Source: Nostoc carneum NIES-2107 (GTDB taxonomy: Bacteria > Cyanobacteriota > Cyanobacteriia > Cyanobacteriales > Nostocaceae). From it: DNA of 64,000 bases. The stretch spans positions 2,761,947 through 2,825,946 of the forward strand of contig AP018180.1 of NCBI GenBank assembly GCA_002368155.1, read 5' to 3'. The notes under the pieces are model-generated. The model ran no database searches. It was not told the DNA's origin and saw only the letters and a program-made list of their open reading frames with translations. The translations under genes were made by a program, and so were the position numbers. Below, piece after piece: positions 63,774-64,000 of this stretch. Numbering within the stretch: the first letter of the stretch is position 1; each line of letters opens with the position of its first letter.

Positions 63774-64000
63774 TTATTGCCCAACAAACAGACCTTGACC
63801 AGCACTGCTGAAGATATCTTGAGCATTAACCAAAGTGGTAGTACCAGCACCACCAGGCCCTGCAACTGTTTGTTGACCTACTGCCAGATTTTTTTGTTCA
63901 AAGGTGCTACCAGTCACTAAACCAAGACTTTGACCGCCACCTAAAACAATTCCATCAAATCCACCAGCAACGTTATCTAATTCATCTTCAGATAATTCAA
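63774..64000 (-). CDS. Second CTB-type bacteriocin precursor (partial)
   Basis: The C-terminal 75 residues of a paralogue; its start lies beyond the window. It reads LSEDELDNVAGGFDGIVLGG, then QSLGLVTGSTFEQKNLAVGQ and the same VAGPGGAGTTTLVNAQDIFS tail ending in GLFVGQ. The leader is nearly identical to the first copy, with most changes in the first 20 core residues. The spacer between the two genes also repeats the AGAGAGAACCTGGCATGATTA motif seen after the first gene, so the whole gene unit was duplicated. Confidence 0.85.
   Translation of the reverse strand, partial: ELSEDELDNVAGGFDGIVLGGGQSLGLVTGSTFEQKNLAVGQQTVAGPGGAGTTTLVNAQDIFSSAGQGLFVGQ

Overview
The window is chromosomal DNA of a filamentous, heterocyst-type cyanobacterium (Nostoc, Calothrix or Tolypothrix relatives). 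Evidence for this: frequent GCGATCGC (HIP1) octamers, heptameric STRR tracts of the CCCCAGT/CCCCAAT kind, a prolycopene isomerase of the CrtH type, a CcaA-like carbonic anhydrase, a CYP110-like P450, YggT and DUF1824 proteins, and CTB-type bacteriocin precursors. I see no rRNA or tRNA. The family assignments rest on motifs read by eye; no database search was run.

Layout. 1-2.4 kb is a decayed locus: a WD40 gene cut by an IS5-like transposase remnant and carrying a 144-bp MITE. 2.4-14.5 kb holds a GalU-like nucleotidyltransferase, hydrolases, carbonic anhydrase, small membrane and secreted proteins, a relic of a histidine kinase, a wrecked IS1182-type transposase, and a ParA plus coiled-coil pair that fits a type 2 McdAB carboxysome-positioning system. 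14.8-23.7 kb carries a P450, an acetyltransferase, HigBA, a CcmS-like protein, an ABC exporter, an SPFH protein, DUF1824 and an ABC-F protein. 23.7-26.8 kb is a defence/addiction patch: a HindVP-like restriction enzyme with its C5 methylase, then a TacAT-like toxin-antitoxin pair. 27-41 kb is mostly housekeeping or scattered metabolism (PurT, cyanovirin-N homologue, AMIN-serine hydrolase, CrtH, Upp, YggT, cupin, Gfo/Idh/MocA, PEBP).

42-45.7 kb holds the most unusual gene: a 904-residue fusion of a cyclic-nucleotide-binding domain, a degenerate bacterial-enhancer-binding AAA+ domain without GAFTGA, and a NapH/NosR-like membrane polyferredoxin, 17 bp upstream of cysteine synthase. 46.6-50.3 kb is a tandem duplication of a sensor kinase. 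It is followed by an RTX protein, AroE and polyphosphate kinase. 55.5-57.1 kb has no conventional gene but is rich in structure: a long inverted repeat, a perfect 16-bp-arm palindrome, a two-repeat CRISPR relic, a 21-bp-periodic repeat ORF and four hairpins in a row. 57.1-63.1 kb is a signalling island (giant hybrid kinase, receiver-HisKA_3 kinase, NarL-type regulator). The right edge has two CTB bacteriocin precursor genes, the second cut by the window end.

Two themes stand out. First, carbon-concentrating accessories (CcaA, McdA/McdB, CcmS-like) lie within about 14 kb, although no shell or ccm operon is here. Second, short non-autonomous repeats (at least five families) pervade the intergenic DNA. 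For one of them the sequence proves insertion, because removing it with one TA copy restores the WD40 reading frame.
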